From Chloracidobacterium sp. (lineage in GTDB: Bacteria; Acidobacteriota; Blastocatellia; Pyrinomonadales; Pyrinomonadaceae): a stretch of 64,000 nucleotides of DNA. Positions 1 to 8,345 of this stretch are shown here, in pieces. The stretch spans positions 1,288,501-1,352,500 of the forward strand of contig JABTUB010000001.1 of assembly GCA_015075585.1 (NCBI GenBank), written 5' to 3'. The notes beneath the pieces were generated by a model, which was not told where the DNA came from, ran no database searches, and saw only the letters and a list, made by a program, of their open reading frames with translations. Made by a program: the position numbers and the translations under genes. Every line of letters starts with the position of its first letter. Within the stretch, counting starts at the first letter, position 1.

Positions 1-1032
1 ATCAGCGGCGAGCGATCACCATTTGGACGAGTAATGGCGGTGGATCAAATCGTCAACGGAGACTCCAAAGTTATCTATACAAATGACTACTATTCTTCGA
101 TCCTGCCATCCGCAAAGACAACTAATGCTGATTTGACAGCTGAACTTGCGAAAGCACTCGAAGAACATCTGAAAAAGATTGGCGTAACGACAAACAAGGG
201 GGCGATCGTGATCGTGAATAACAAAAATGGAGGCATTGTTGTGAACAGCACATATCCATTGATGGCCGACACGAATTCGAACGAAATACATTATCTGATC
301 GGCAGTCTCAAGAAGCCTATCCTTGCCTACGCCGTCCTCGCGGTCAATTCGGCGTACAAAAACCGATCTTATGACGATGTCACATTCGATAACTTTATTC
401 AGCAGTCAGATGATCTTTATGCTGCAAACCTTTTGAAGGATATTATGAAGCATTATCCTAAAGAATTTGGTAATGTTCTTGACAATGACTTGGAATTGCC
501 TCTTGTGTCCCTGACCGAGGATGCTTATTTTGATAAGTTGCCTGCAAAGGCTGCATATTCACGACCGCTTAATAAAAACAACGAAATCTATAGATTGAGC
601 ATTGGGCAGGAAAAGCCGTATAGATTCATTGATGTCATTCAATGGTATGCCCGCATCGCTTCCGGAAAGAAACTGGAGTTGAACTATGCGGGAGACGAAC
701 AAAGCTATGATGAGCTTTCAATTGATAAGAATGAGCTTAAAAGACTGAGGTCCGCGATGAGCAGTGTCCTTTCAGGTACGGCCGGTGTGGTTGGTGATGC
801 CCTTGAAAAGAATGGATTCAAGAAAGCAAATTTCACTGCTAAGACCGGTACGGCCGAACACTCATCCGGCAAGTACAATCTGAGCAGTTCGTTTGTTATT
901 GCAAGCAGCGAATTTACAATTGGGATGATGATCAATGGTAACATCCCCGCGAATAGCAAAGGTCTTTCTGCTAAAGATCTAATGGTTACAACAATTCCGA
1001 TACTTAGGAAATACAATATTCTCAATCGTTAG
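1..1032 (+). CDS. Penicillin-binding-protein-like transpeptidase domain protein, 5' end outside window
   Basis: The frame is open from base 1, so the true start lies upstream; the first ATG inside is at 34. Counting from that ATG, the three active-site motifs of the penicillin-binding fold are recognisable: S-x-x-K as SLKK (91–94, after IG), an SDD triad (125–127) in place of the usual SxN, and KTG (270–272) in AKTGTAE. The stretch around 188–212 resembles the family block preceding the third motif. The role would be a periplasmic D,D-transpeptidase or a catalytically altered relative. The protein is divergent and short compared with FtsI or PbpA; an N-terminal membrane anchor could lie outside the window. 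The next gene starts 15 bases downstream. Confidence in the fold is good; the cellular role is unknown. Confidence 0.72.
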   Translation: MSGERSPFGRVMAVDQIVNGDSKVIYTNDYYSSILPSAKTTNADLTAELAKALEEHLKKIGVTTNKGAIVIVNNKNGGIVVNSTYPLMADTNSNEIHYLIGSLKKPILAYAVLAVNSAYKNRSYDDVTFDNFIQQSDDLYAANLLKDIMKHYPKEFGNVLDNDLELPLVSLTEDAYFDKLPAKAAYSRPLNKNNEIYRLSIGQEKPYRFIDVIQWYARIASGKKLELNYAGDEQSYDELSIDKNELKRLRSAMSSVLSGTAGVVGDALEKNGFKKANFTAKTGTAEHSSGKYNLSSSFVIASSEFTIGMMINGNIPANSKGLSAKDLMVTTIPILRKYNILNR

Positions 1033-1047
1033 GATGAGCTGTTCTAC

Positions 1048-1527
1048 ATGGAATCAAATAGAGAAACAAACAACAAAACTGTCATCGATATTCACGAGTC
1101 TGATGCCCTACTTGTGAATGTTCGTAACATGAGCCGGCAGGTCCGTCGGAAATTCAATAAACGAATACGGGACCTGAAAGAAACATTGAAGCTAAATCCT
1201 GCTTTATTTGATCGGCGGTGGAACAATCTGGTTAAGGGCTGGCTGCATGAAACACACCGAAGGGCAAATGCATGGAGAATTCCCGATGATCAATTGAAAG
1301 ACTATACGAAAGAGCAACTTATTGATATGGGCAAGCTGGAAGTGTTTGAGGTTGTTGAGATAGCAAAATCTGTTATTGAGGCATGTGGCCCTGATATCTC
1401 CGAGAAAGTTGGAGCGATGACCGTAAACCAGGTGACGAACGAATGTATCAAAGCTGTTGCTGGCGTTGTTGATCACAGATTAAATTTCATGGTTGATAAG
1501 AGAATTTATCGTCGTATTAAGAAATAG
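1048..1527 (+). CDS. Hypothetical protein, basic and helical
   Basis: This 159-residue protein has no family I recognise. It is rich in Arg, Lys and Asn in its first half (NMSRQVRRKFNKR) and predicted mostly helical by eye, with no signal peptide or membrane segment. It follows the PBP-like gene by 15 bases and is followed by a hairpin terminator at 1571–1606, so the two probably share a transcript. Base composition is AT-richer than the ribosomal region, as for its neighbours. Function cannot be assigned. Confidence 0.55.
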   Translation: MESNRETNNKTVIDIHESDALLVNVRNMSRQVRRKFNKRIRDLKETLKLNPALFDRRWNNLVKGWLHETHRRANAWRIPDDQLKDYTKEQLIDMGKLEVFEVVEIAKSVIEACGPDISEKVGAMTVNQVTNECIKAVAGVVDHRLNFMVDKRIYRRIKK

Positions 1528-1570
1528 ACATTTTTTGCGCTAGCGCAAGACCGTTAGTCAAGTGCGAGTT

Positions 1571-1606
1571 GGCCAGTCATCTTAGATGACGGGCCTTTTC
1601 GTTTTT
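1571..1606 (+). terminator. Rho-independent terminator after the PBP-like operon
   Basis: GGCC-A-GTCATC and GATGAC-G-GGCC arms enclose a short TTA loop and are followed by TTTTCGTTTTT. The stem lies 44 bases after the stop codon at 1527. Confidence 0.75.
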
Positions 1607-1860
1607 CGAGGGATCAATTCGTGAATAATTTCAGCTAATTGCCGTCAGCAAATTATTAAGATTACCGAATCGACGAATACTAGTCTAGCGAAACTGACAC
1701 TCGAACTCCAACGACATTAGGTAAGATGACGTTGTAATGATTCAGAGAATTTGTTGCATTCGCTGTCGCGATCTTTTAGAGATTGCTTGACGGCTGCCAC
1801 GACGGGAGACGTGTATCTTCAGTTCTGGAGCGCACAAGATACAGAACGGACAACAAACAT
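1607..1860. other. Intergenic stretch, no gene seen
   Basis: About 250 bases with stop codons in all frames apart from short shadows. It must hold the promoter for the genes from 1861, but I see no convincing -35/-10 pair. Confidence 0.4.
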
Positions 1861-2247
1861 ATGAACAAAGACATAATAAAGATAAGCCTGCTTGCGATCG
1901 CAGGCGGGATATTTGCTGTGCTTGTATGTGACGTTCGGGCTTATGTTCTTGTAACACCTATCATGAGCATTTTAGTCGGCCAGGCGGCTCACACACTCGG
2001 AGTTCACAAGAGGACAGTCATCCGACTTATTGTATTGATTATTTTCGCATTTCTGGTTGTGTTGCCATATATCGAAAGCCACCCTCAGATATTGAGCAAA
2101 ATGAAAATTGGCTATAACCGAAAATACGGTCAGTTGCTGAAAACCATTAACTACTATAAGCCTAAGTCTGAAACAAAAAAACTCGGCGACGATTCATACA
2201 AGAGGGACGGTTTCAAATCAATTGGCCCGCTTAGCCGAAACAAGTAG
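1861..2247 (+). CDS. Small inner-membrane protein, unknown
   Basis: The open frame begins at 1783, but the ATG at 1861 (MNKDIIKISLLAIAGG) gives a sensible membrane protein of 128 residues. Three hydrophobic segments can be seen at roughly residues 5–22, 24–42 and 55–75, followed by a basic cytoplasmic or periplasmic tail rich in Lys and Tyr. No family is recognised. It overlaps the upstream end of the next reading frame, and a second small membrane protein follows, so the two may act as a pair. The start is inferred from hydrophobicity, not from a strong ribosome-binding site. Confidence 0.5.
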   Translation: MNKDIIKISLLAIAGGIFAVLVCDVRAYVLVTPIMSILVGQAAHTLGVHKRTVIRLIVLIIFAFLVVLPYIESHPQILSKMKIGYNRKYGQLLKTINYYKPKSETKKLGDDSYKRDGFKSIGPLSRNK

Positions 2248-2272
2248 TCAGTACAAGCCACAGGGATTTAAG

Positions 2273-2617
2273 ATGCACAACTCGTTTTTTCAAATATTTA
2301 GGAGCACACCATGGAATCCTAATACGTTGCATGGTTCTGGAGCATGGGATTTCAAAAGCGCGAGTAGCCCCGACAGATCGAACAAACCCTTGAAAGGGAG
2401 AATAAGAAAATATGTCCTTTTCTTTATTGTATCAGTACTTATTGCGGTTCCAGTTGTTCTGGTGTCGTATCATTTAGATGTTGTCAAGTGGCTTGACAAT
2501 CGATTGTCGAGTTTTACTACGTATGCCCAAAGCGTAATGCAAAAGGAACGCACCCCAGGAACGAAAAGTACTGGAATCAAAAAAACGAAGAAACAGAAAC
2601 AAATTAAACGCAAATAG
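2273..2617 (+). CDS. Small single-pass membrane protein with basic tail
   Basis: The frame is open from 2222, but the ATG at 2273 has an AGGGA about seven bases upstream and was chosen. The product of 114 residues has a soluble N-terminal part (about 45 residues), one strong membrane helix (KYVLFFIVSVLIAVPVVLVS) and a C-terminal tail that becomes very Lys-rich (KKTKKQKQIKRK). The tail could bind nucleic acid or acidic lipids; that is inference. No family recognised. It lies 18 bases before the Clp-like gene, consistent with an operon. Confidence 0.5.
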   Translation: MHNSFFQIFRSTPWNPNTLHGSGAWDFKSASSPDRSNKPLKGRIRKYVLFFIVSVLIAVPVVLVSYHLDVVKWLDNRLSSFTTYAQSVMQKERTPGTKSTGIKKTKKQKQIKRK

Positions 2618-2635
2618 TCTAAACGAGAAAAACGT

Positions 2636-3183
2636 ATGAGTTTCGATTCCCCGCAAAATAAAACTTATGATCATTCGATGTTGGAGTTCCTCAAAGAATT
2701 TGGAACTGATCTTACCACAGAGGCATCCGAGGGACGACTGTCTCCGATTGTCGGTCGGAAAGAGGTTGTGGAGATGATGATCCAGACTCTTTGCCGAAGT
2801 ACTAAATCAAATCCTGTTTTGATTGGTCCTGCCGGAGTGGTAAGACGGCGCTTGCCGAAGGACTTGCCCTCAAGATACACAATAACGATGTGCCTAAAAA
2901 ACTTAAAAACTGCCGAATTTTCTCTGTCTCAGCGTTGTCACTGATAGCGGGTGCATCGTGGTACGGAATGATTGATCACAGAATCAAAAACCTACTAGAA
3001 GAAGCGAAGCGGAAGAACATCATTGTCTTTATTGATGAAATTCATACTCTCATTGATTCCGGTCCCGGGGGAGATACTTCAAGGGATATTTTGCAACAGA
3101 TGGAACCAGCCCTTTCTAGAGGGCAGATTAAATTGATAGGTGCATCAGACCTATTAATTAAGAACGGCGACTACCTTAATTGA
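2636..3183 (+). pseudogene. Clp-type AAA+ ATPase (D1 N-half), frameshifted
   Basis: Two frames must be joined to read the protein. The first (from 2636) matches the linker and start of a ClpA/ClpB first AAA+ domain: LTTEASEGRLSPIVGR, then NPVLIGPAGV. At about 2840 the Walker A region reads GGAGTGGTAAG where GGAGTGGGTAAG would give GVGKTALAEGLA, so one G is missing. The second frame continues with the Clp-like segment and Walker B (IVFIDEIHT) and ends at TGA 3181–3183 just after the IGAS motif. Sensor, arginine-finger and second ATPase domains are absent, so the repaired protein would be only about 182 residues. The next reading frame starts at ATG 3183, overlapping the stop. Either a decayed gene, a sequencing error in a G run, or a deliberately short Clp fragment. 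Confidence 0.75.
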
Positions 3184-3620
3184 TGGAAACGATACTTCCA
3201 GATGTTGCTTATAAGCACTCACTTATAGAAACACTTGAGGAGCCGGTGAAGAAGGCTGTAATAACGCTTTTGTATCAGGGAGAACCTACTGCAAGTTCTG
3301 GGTTTCACCATTTCTTGAACCAGAAATGGATGATTGTTTTGGAAGGCTATCCCTCTGAACTGGTCTTGGAAGCCGCGAGGTTGTCCGGATTGGAAGTGTC
3401 GTCGAGAGGCCACATCCGGTAGCGCTATGAGATTTCAACGGATATATGGCTTGATGACTGCCCTGAAACTGATCCTGAAAAGGCAATGATATTTTTTGAT
3501 CAATTCGCCGAAGTTTACGAGCAACTGCATTCGATTATTAAAAGAAACGCGACAAATCGCGAAATCATGAAACGTAGTGCGCTTGAAAAGCACAACAGAA
3601 GAATAAGTGGGGATCGTTGA
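3183..3620 (+). pseudogene. Unknown gene with in-frame amber stop at 3420–3422
   Basis: ATG 3183 overlaps the stop of the Clp-like frame by one base. The frame runs 79 codons to TAG at 3420–3422 and then stays open in the same frame, giving a plausible acidic helical sequence (RYEISTDIWLDDCPETD...), to TGA at 3618–3620, two bases before the next ATG. The tight spacing at both ends suggests one gene of about 145 codons interrupted by one nonsense change, or by compensating indels around 3395–3420. No family recognised. Confidence 0.45.
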
Positions 3621-3621
3621 T

Positions 3622-3951
3622 ATGGAAAAATACTCGGAATTAAAACACATTGGAGCGTTTCTGCGGAGCGAACTGAATATTGATCCTGAGCCGGTTCTGA
3701 AGGTTATTTCCGAACAGCTGAAGAAACAAAATGTGCTAGACTCCGTTGAGGGAAGAGAGATTTCGCCTTGTCCTTTTTGCGACGGAGCCGCAAAAGTGGT
3801 TACGACGATAGCTGATCAAAATCGCAGTAATTTACAAGGCTGGTGCTTTGTCCAATGCTGGAGGTGCGGTTGTAAAACTGATTTGGTGAGACTCGGCCAA
3901 GCGGTGGATGTTTGGAATACCAGAACCTTGAATGACAGCCACGGTGATTAG
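3622..3951 (+). CDS. Lar-like zinc-ribbon protein
   Basis: A 109-residue product read from ATG 3622; a GTG in the same frame at 3607 is less likely. The C-terminal half carries the pattern of the Lar restriction-alleviation family: ISPCPFCDGAAKV, then FVQCWRCGCKTDLV, then AVDVWNTRT. The two CxxC pairs should bind one zinc ion. The N-terminal 45 residues are not part of that family. Lar-type proteins are common on phages and mobile elements, and Rac-encoded Lar relieves type I restriction; whether this one does so is unknown. It sits between a broken unknown gene and the DUF1810–PP2C gene on the same strand. Confidence 0.6.
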   Translation: MEKYSELKHIGAFLRSELNIDPEPVLKVISEQLKKQNVLDSVEGREISPCPFCDGAAKVVTTIADQNRSNLQGWCFVQCWRCGCKTDLVRLGQAVDVWNTRTLNDSHGD

Positions 3952-3979
3952 GTATTCGTGAATAGTTAAGATAGCTGTA

Positions 3980-5458
3980 ATGGACATATTTCAGTTGCAA
4001 AGATTCTTAAATGCTCAGGAACAATCCTTCGGTCGGGTCATCGACGAACTTAGCTCTGGCGCGAAGAGAACCCATTGGATGTGGTTCGTGTTTCCGCAGG
4101 TTGAGGGTTTGGGCAGAAGTGAGACAGCAAGGACATTTGCCATCAAGTCATTGAAAGAAGCGGTTGAGTATCTCAAGCACCCAGTCTTGGGGCTGCGGTT
4201 AAGAGAGTGTGCAAGAATCGTGTATGAACTTGAAGGAAGATCGGTCTCGGATATATTTGGCTATCCAGACGATCTGAAATTTCACTCTTCGATGACATTG
4301 TTTGCCCAACTGGATGGCTCGAACTCTATTTTTCAATCTGTTTTGAATAAGTATTTTGACGGGAAAGTGGATAAATCGACGATTTCAATTCTAAGGCAGT
4401 TTGGATTGAAAACGTCTTCTGTCAACAATGTTCCTGACTTACCGGAATCCGCCGGATTCATGGTCTTTGCTAAACGTGTGACCAAATCGGGAAAGGAGAA
4501 ATGCGGAGATTCATTTGTTGTCGAGGTTTTGGAGCAGGAGAACATGCTTGTTCTGGCAGTGGCTGATGGAGTTAGCTCCAGCCCGTGTGACTGGAAAGCT
4601 TCTGAGACGGCATGTGAAGCTGTGTTGGAAAAATTCAAGAAGTCTAGCGGTTCAGTGGCTTTGAGAATGACAACTGCCGCAGAAAAAGCACACAGCTCGG
4701 TTCGTCAAATTGATGGTAAATGCTCCGGCTCGATAACTTCCCTTACTTTTGTGGTTTGGGATACGACTGAAAGTCAGATCAATGTGCTGAATGTTGGTGA
4801 TTCACGAGTTTATATTGGGCCCGACACCGGTCTCGAACCGGTAACGAGGGATGATGTACTGCCTGTTGTTCTCAAAAGAAACGGTGAGGTTGTCTTGCAA
4901 GCCGGCGTTCCCGTGTTCATGCGCGGTGTGACAAGAAGTTTAGGCCAGATGGAATCACTCGAATTTTTAGTAGAGACGCATCCGTTCCGAAGCAGCGATA
5001 TCCTTTTGCTAGTTTCCGATGGAGTAACAAAGAACGAGGCATTCACCTCAAAAATACCATCAATATTTAGTTCATCCGATATCGAGCGGGGACTAAGCAA
5101 TTTAGTTATTGAAAATTCCCAAAGGAATAAAGATGACGCAACTTTAATCGCGGTTTGGAGCACTGCCTCAGATGCTTCCAACGTCATGGTTTATGAGCGA
5201 TGTTTACAAAGCAAGTCTGATTTTCGTGAAGCCGGTCTCTTGCCAAATCAGATTGTTGAATTCATAAGGAATGATCTCTTGTCGAAAATTGCGAATGACC
5301 AAAACGATGCAGTGAATGAAGTACTTGATTACGCAGAGAGATTCGGAATTCGCTTTGACCGGAGTTTTCTAAGCGAATTTCTAAGTCAAGTAATTAAACA
5401 AGGAACCGACAAGGTTCTGGTCGCTCGACTCAGAGAGTTTATTAGACGAGCAAATTGA
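3980..5458 (+). CDS. DUF1810–PP2C phosphatase fusion protein
   Basis: This 492-residue protein joins two families. Residues 1–140 match DUF1810, usually a free-standing protein of about 140 residues: THWMWFVFPQ (31–40), HPVLGLRLRECA (67–78), DLKFHSSMTLF (98–108). Residues 159–395 are a PP2C-type Ser/Thr phosphatase with its metal and phosphate motifs: GDS at 176–178, ADG at 195–197, GS at 250–251, NVGDSR at 271–276, SDG at 346–348 and KDDAT at 384–388. The last 95 residues are helical and unassigned. All expected PP2C aspartates are present, so it should be an active Mn/Mg-dependent protein phosphatase. No partner kinase is visible in the window. It is the last gene of the AT-rich cluster; the IS256 element starts 250 bases later. 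Confidence 0.85.
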   Translation: MDIFQLQRFLNAQEQSFGRVIDELSSGAKRTHWMWFVFPQVEGLGRSETARTFAIKSLKEAVEYLKHPVLGLRLRECARIVYELEGRSVSDIFGYPDDLKFHSSMTLFAQLDGSNSIFQSVLNKYFDGKVDKSTISILRQFGLKTSSVNNVPDLPESAGFMVFAKRVTKSGKEKCGDSFVVEVLEQENMLVLAVADGVSSSPCDWKASETACEAVLEKFKKSSGSVALRMTTAAEKAHSSVRQIDGKCSGSITSLTFVVWDTTESQINVLNVGDSRVYIGPDTGLEPVTRDDVLPVVLKRNGEVVLQAGVPVFMRGVTRSLGQMESLEFLVETHPFRSSDILLLVSDGVTKNEAFTSKIPSIFSSSDIERGLSNLVIENSQRNKDDATLIAVWSTASDASNVMVYERCLQSKSDFREAGLLPNQIVEFIRNDLLSKIANDQNDAVNEVLDYAERFGIRFDRSFLSEFLSQVIKQGTDKVLVARLREFIRRAN

Positions 5459-5464
5459 GCACAA

Positions 5465-5701
5465 TCAAAATATCTCAGCTTTGTGAACTACTTTGTTTAG
5501 TTTGACTGGATTCTGCTCGATTAGCCCTAGGACGCCAAGATCGTTAATTGACGGACGGCTAGTTACTCGATTCACTTGATCAAGTGCAATAGACGGCCCT
5601 TTCCATCTTCGACACAGCTCTGGAGTAACCGCAAGAAACCACGACGAGCTTTCATCACGATGCTTACCCGTAGGAATTGCCCACAACGTAAAGTGATTCA
5701 T
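5465..5701 (-). pseudogene. Probable C-terminal gene fragment cut by IS256 copy A
   Basis: On the minus strand a frame runs from the IS edge to a stop at 5465, giving about 78 residues (NHFTLWAIPTGKHRDESSSW, then FLAVTPELCRRW). It has a coding look but no family I recognise, and any upstream part would lie where the IS now sits. The piece on the far side of the IS (AbiEii) does not continue it, so flanking DNA was probably lost. Confidence 0.35.
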
Positions 5702-5705
5702 AGAG

Positions 5706-7110
5706 GGTAGTGTCAAGTTCTTTGTGTAAATGATCTCCCTTCATTTTCAGTAGTAGTAGCAGGGGCTGTGGGAACGGTGGAAAAATGTCTTTTATTTTTC
5801 CACGGTTTCCATAGCCCGATCTTGTCAACTCTGTGGCAGCCGGTCTTCGTAGACGATAGCGAACCGGCTGAGGGCGGCCTTCCAATCGCGGATCGGCATG
5901 GTCCATTTTTTTGTGATATTTCGCAGAGCGAGATAGAGCAGTTTTTGCACGGCCTCGTCATTTGGAAATGATCCGCGGGCCTTTGTCACTTTGCGAAGCG
6001 TCATATTGAGCGACTCGATGGCGTTGGTCGTATAGATCACGCGTCTGATCTCCGGCGGATAGGCAAAAAATGGGATTATGCGGGTCCAGTTCGAGCGCCA
6101 GCTTCGAGAGATCGTCGGAAAGCGGGCATCCCACTTGTCGGCAAATTCGTCGAGCCGCTGTTCGGCCTCTGCGTCAGTCGCCGAGCTATAGATCGTTTTA
6201 AGGTCCCGGGCCACTTCTTTACGCTCCTTCCAGCCGACGTAATTGAGCGAATGGCGTACCATGTGGACGATGCACAACTGTACCTCAGCTTTCGGAAACA
6301 CGGTCTCGATCGCTTCGGGAAAGCCTTTGAGCCCGTCAACACAGGCGATAATGATGTCATTAACGCCGCGGTTCTTGAGTTCGGTGACGACCGAAAGCCA
6401 GAACTTTGCCCCCTCACTCTGAGCTATCCACATGCCCAGCACTTCCTTCAATCCGTCCATGTTGACACCGATCGCCAGATAAACGGCCTTGTTTCGAACG
6501 TGGCCCTGGTCTCGAACCTTGAACTGAAGAGCGTCCAGGTAAAGGATCGGGTAGACCTCGTCAAGCTGCCGGTTCTGCCACGCTTTTACTTCATCAATGA
6601 CCGCATCGGTGACTGTCGAAACAAGCGTCGGCGAGACTTCCACCTGGTAGATCTCTTCGATGTGCTGCTGTATCTCGCGGGTCGACATCCCACGTGCGTA
6701 AAGCGATATGATCTTCTCGTCAAAACCCGTGAATCGCGTCTGATGCTTGCCGACGATCTGCGGCTCGAACGTCCCCGCCCGGTCACGCGGCACCTCGATC
6801 GGTACTGTGCCAAAGTTGCCTTTCAGCGTCTTTCTCGATGTCCCGTTGCGCGAATTGCCGCTGCCTCTGCCCGACGCCTCATGCTTTTCGTATCCCACGT
6901 GCTCGGTCAGCTCTGCCGCCATCGCTCGCTCCAGCAGCCGCTTCGTCAACTGCTTCAGCAATCCGTCCTCCCCGATCAGATCCTCCGGCTTCTTATAGTC
7001 CTTCAATAAATTGTCAATCAGCTCGTTGTCTATGGTCATCTTTCCTCCCTCGCCGAACCTTATCCCATTCGACCGTTAATGACCATTTACACAAAATTAT
7101 TTACACCCTC
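5706..7110 (-). mobile_element. IS256-family insertion sequence, copy A (intact)
   Basis: Ends were set by comparing this copy with copies B and C: one end starts GGTAGTGTCAAG at 5706, the other ends ATTTACACCCTC at 7110. The termini are imperfect inverted repeats sharing TTTGTGTAAATG. Length 1405. It carries one complete transposase gene. The flanking 8-mers (TCATAGAG and GAAATAAG) do not match, so unlike copy B there is no target duplication; an adjacent deletion is likely, in line with the truncated AbiEii gene on the right and the gene fragment on the left. Confidence 0.9.
5825..7039 (-). CDS. IS256-family (Mutator-type) transposase
   Basis: 404 residues, the usual length for the family. 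The DDE residues can be placed: Asp in YLDALQFKV, Asp in [12 protein letters not shown], and Glu in [14 protein letters not shown]. The conserved C-x-V-H-x-x-R-H block is present as [13 protein letters not shown]. The start ATG at 7039 lies 72 bases inside the element and is followed by [12 protein letters not shown]. The gene is uninterrupted and could supply transposase for the damaged copies B (11312–12708) and C (24624–25047). Confidence 0.95.
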   Translation of the reverse strand: MTIDNELIDNLLKDYKKPEDLIGEDGLLKQLTKRLLERAMAAELTEHVGYEKHEASGRGSGNSRNGTSRKTLKGNFGTVPIEVPRDRAGTFEPQIVGKHQTRFTGFDEKIISLYARGMSTREIQQHIEEIYQVEVSPTLVSTVTDAVIDEVKAWQNRQLDEVYPILYLDALQFKVRDQGHVRNKAVYLAIGVNMDGLKEVLGMWIAQSEGAKFWLSVVTELKNRGVNDIIIACVDGLKGFPEAIETVFPKAEVQLCIVHMVRHSLNYVGWKERKEVARDLKTIYSSATDAEAEQRLDEFADKWDARFPTISRSWRSNWTRIIPFFAYPPEIRRVIYTTNAIESLNMTLRKVTKARGSFPNDEAVQKLLYLALRNITKKWTMPIRDWKAALSRFAIVYEDRLPQS

Positions 7111-7131
7111 GAAATAAGAGACTTTTTTGTC

Positions 7132-7587
7132 CTAAAAACTTGACAGGCTCAAACCGATATCCACTTGAAGCGGTATCCGCGCCTGTCCTAACCTTGCTAT
7201 AAACTTGAGCCGAACGCCTTGATAAACTTCTTCCTCGCGAATTAACTCTCCTTGAATCGTTTCCGTCTGAAACTCCAATCCGTCTTCGACGTTGATCTGA
7301 CATATGGTTTTAAATGTCGTCTCTAATATTGGAATATCATTTGCTCCATATCCCAGAAGATCAAGGTCCTTTGTCGGCCTGTGCGGCTCATTGAACCAAA
7401 TAGAAAAAAGAGCCGCTCCTTTAAGCAAAAAATTATCTTTATGGAGTGAAACGCTCAATCGATAAAGAAATCGTTCGACGCCATACCTCATAAGAATGGA
7501 CTGAAGTTCGACTCCTTCCTCCTGTGCTTTTGTCTTTAATCTCGCCCTTACGGACGAAGAAATATCCTTTATTTCTTTTTTTGCCAT
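7132..7587 (-). pseudogene. AbiEii-type nucleotidyltransferase toxin, C-terminally truncated
   Basis: The 151-residue frame begins like AbiEii/AbiGii toxins and has the nucleotidyltransferase core: LLKGAALFSIW (glycine loop) and TKDLDLLG (metal-binding D-x-D). It breaks off at LQVDIG followed by six unrelated residues and a stop at 7132, only 21 bases before the IS256 terminus. Full-length relatives are roughly twice as long, so the helical C-terminal half is gone. It follows the AbiEi gene by seven bases, the usual antitoxin–toxin order. A 40-base stretch between VDIG and the IS end looks like neither gene nor IS and may be the edge of yet another element. Confidence 0.8.
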
Positions 7588-7594
7588 TGCACCA

Positions 7595-8215
7595 TCACGA
7601 AAGTGTATTCAGATAGGGCATCATCGTACCCTTAACATTTCTGACTTCTGCAAAATGGAAAAGATCGTCCATCGTTACTTTTCTCGATCGCCATGCATCT
7701 CGCAGAGCTTCTATGCAAACATCAAGACCAACTGTTTTCTGATAGTAAAAACAGTCAGCGATCGTTTTGGCCACGGAATAAACTTTCACCCCAATGCCGT
7801 CAATATTATGAGTTTCAACCCCTGCCGCATATACTTTTGGAGAAAAACTGAAAGCACGAATAGGGACACTATTGCTTTTGGGAATCCAAGTTCCTCTCTC
7901 CACTGCAATCCATACTTCGAAAGGGTTCTGTGTCGTCAGATCATGGAATCGTAGTGCTGAAAGCAGACACACAACGGCAGATGGTATTTTAGAAACGACT
8001 TCAACGATACTCTGATGCTCGCTAAAGTCATAACCTTCCAGCGCATAGAGTCCGTATCCAACGCGTTCAAGTAGTCCTTCTTTGACGAGGCGCGAAATAT
8101 AAGTTCGCGGAAGCCCGAGCTGGTGTTCGACATCTGCCCCGCGAAAGATCTTTCGCACTTTTGCATATTCCAGAAGTTTTTCGCGACCGCTCATATTGTT
8201 ATGAATGCTTGGCAT
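7595..8215 (-). CDS. AbiEi-type antitoxin / transcriptional repressor
   Basis: 206 residues from ATG 8215; an in-frame ATG at 8194 is a possible alternative start. The N-terminal part (REKLLEYAKVRKIFRGADVE...RTYISRLVKEGLLERVGYGLY) is the winged-helix typical of type IV antitoxins of the AbiEi family, and the rest matches their C-terminal domain (YSVAKTIADCFYYQKTVGLDV). AbiEi proteins repress their own promoter and counter the AbiEii toxin. Here the toxin partner is truncated, so the antitoxin may be an orphan that survives as a repressor or as an anti-toxin decoy. It is divergent to the second AbiE module at 8388. Confidence 0.85.
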   Translation of the reverse strand: MPSIHNNMSGREKLLEYAKVRKIFRGADVEHQLGLPRTYISRLVKEGLLERVGYGLYALEGYDFSEHQSIVEVVSKIPSAVVCLLSALRFHDLTTQNPFEVWIAVERGTWIPKSNSVPIRAFSFSPKVYAAGVETHNIDGIGVKVYSVAKTIADCFYYQKTVGLDVCIEALRDAWRSRKVTMDDLFHFAEVRNVKGTMMPYLNTLS

Positions 8216-8221
8216 GGCTAC

Positions 8222-8254
8222 GATACATGCAGAGAATCCATAACATAATGTATC
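8222..8254. promoter_or_regulatory. Inverted repeat upstream of AbiEi (minus), possible operator
   Basis: GATACAT at 8222–8228 and ATGTATC at 8248–8254 are mirror-complementary with a 19-base spacer, just upstream of the minus-strand AbiEi start. AbiEi proteins bind inverted repeats in their promoters, so this is a candidate operator; it overlaps AT-rich TATGAT/TATGTT hexamers on the minus strand. Confidence 0.45.
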
Positions 8255-8345
8255 ATAATTTAGGAGAGTGGTTCAACACCTCTTTTTCGGCACCTTGTGA
8301 ATCATAATGGGGATTAGACCTAAGACAGCTTAAGCAAAAAGTTGC

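Noticed and set aside
6251..7009. Plus-strand open frame of 252 codons across IS256 copy A
   Set aside because: It is the antisense shadow of the intact transposase gene; it has no domain of its own and reappears in pieces opposite copy B.
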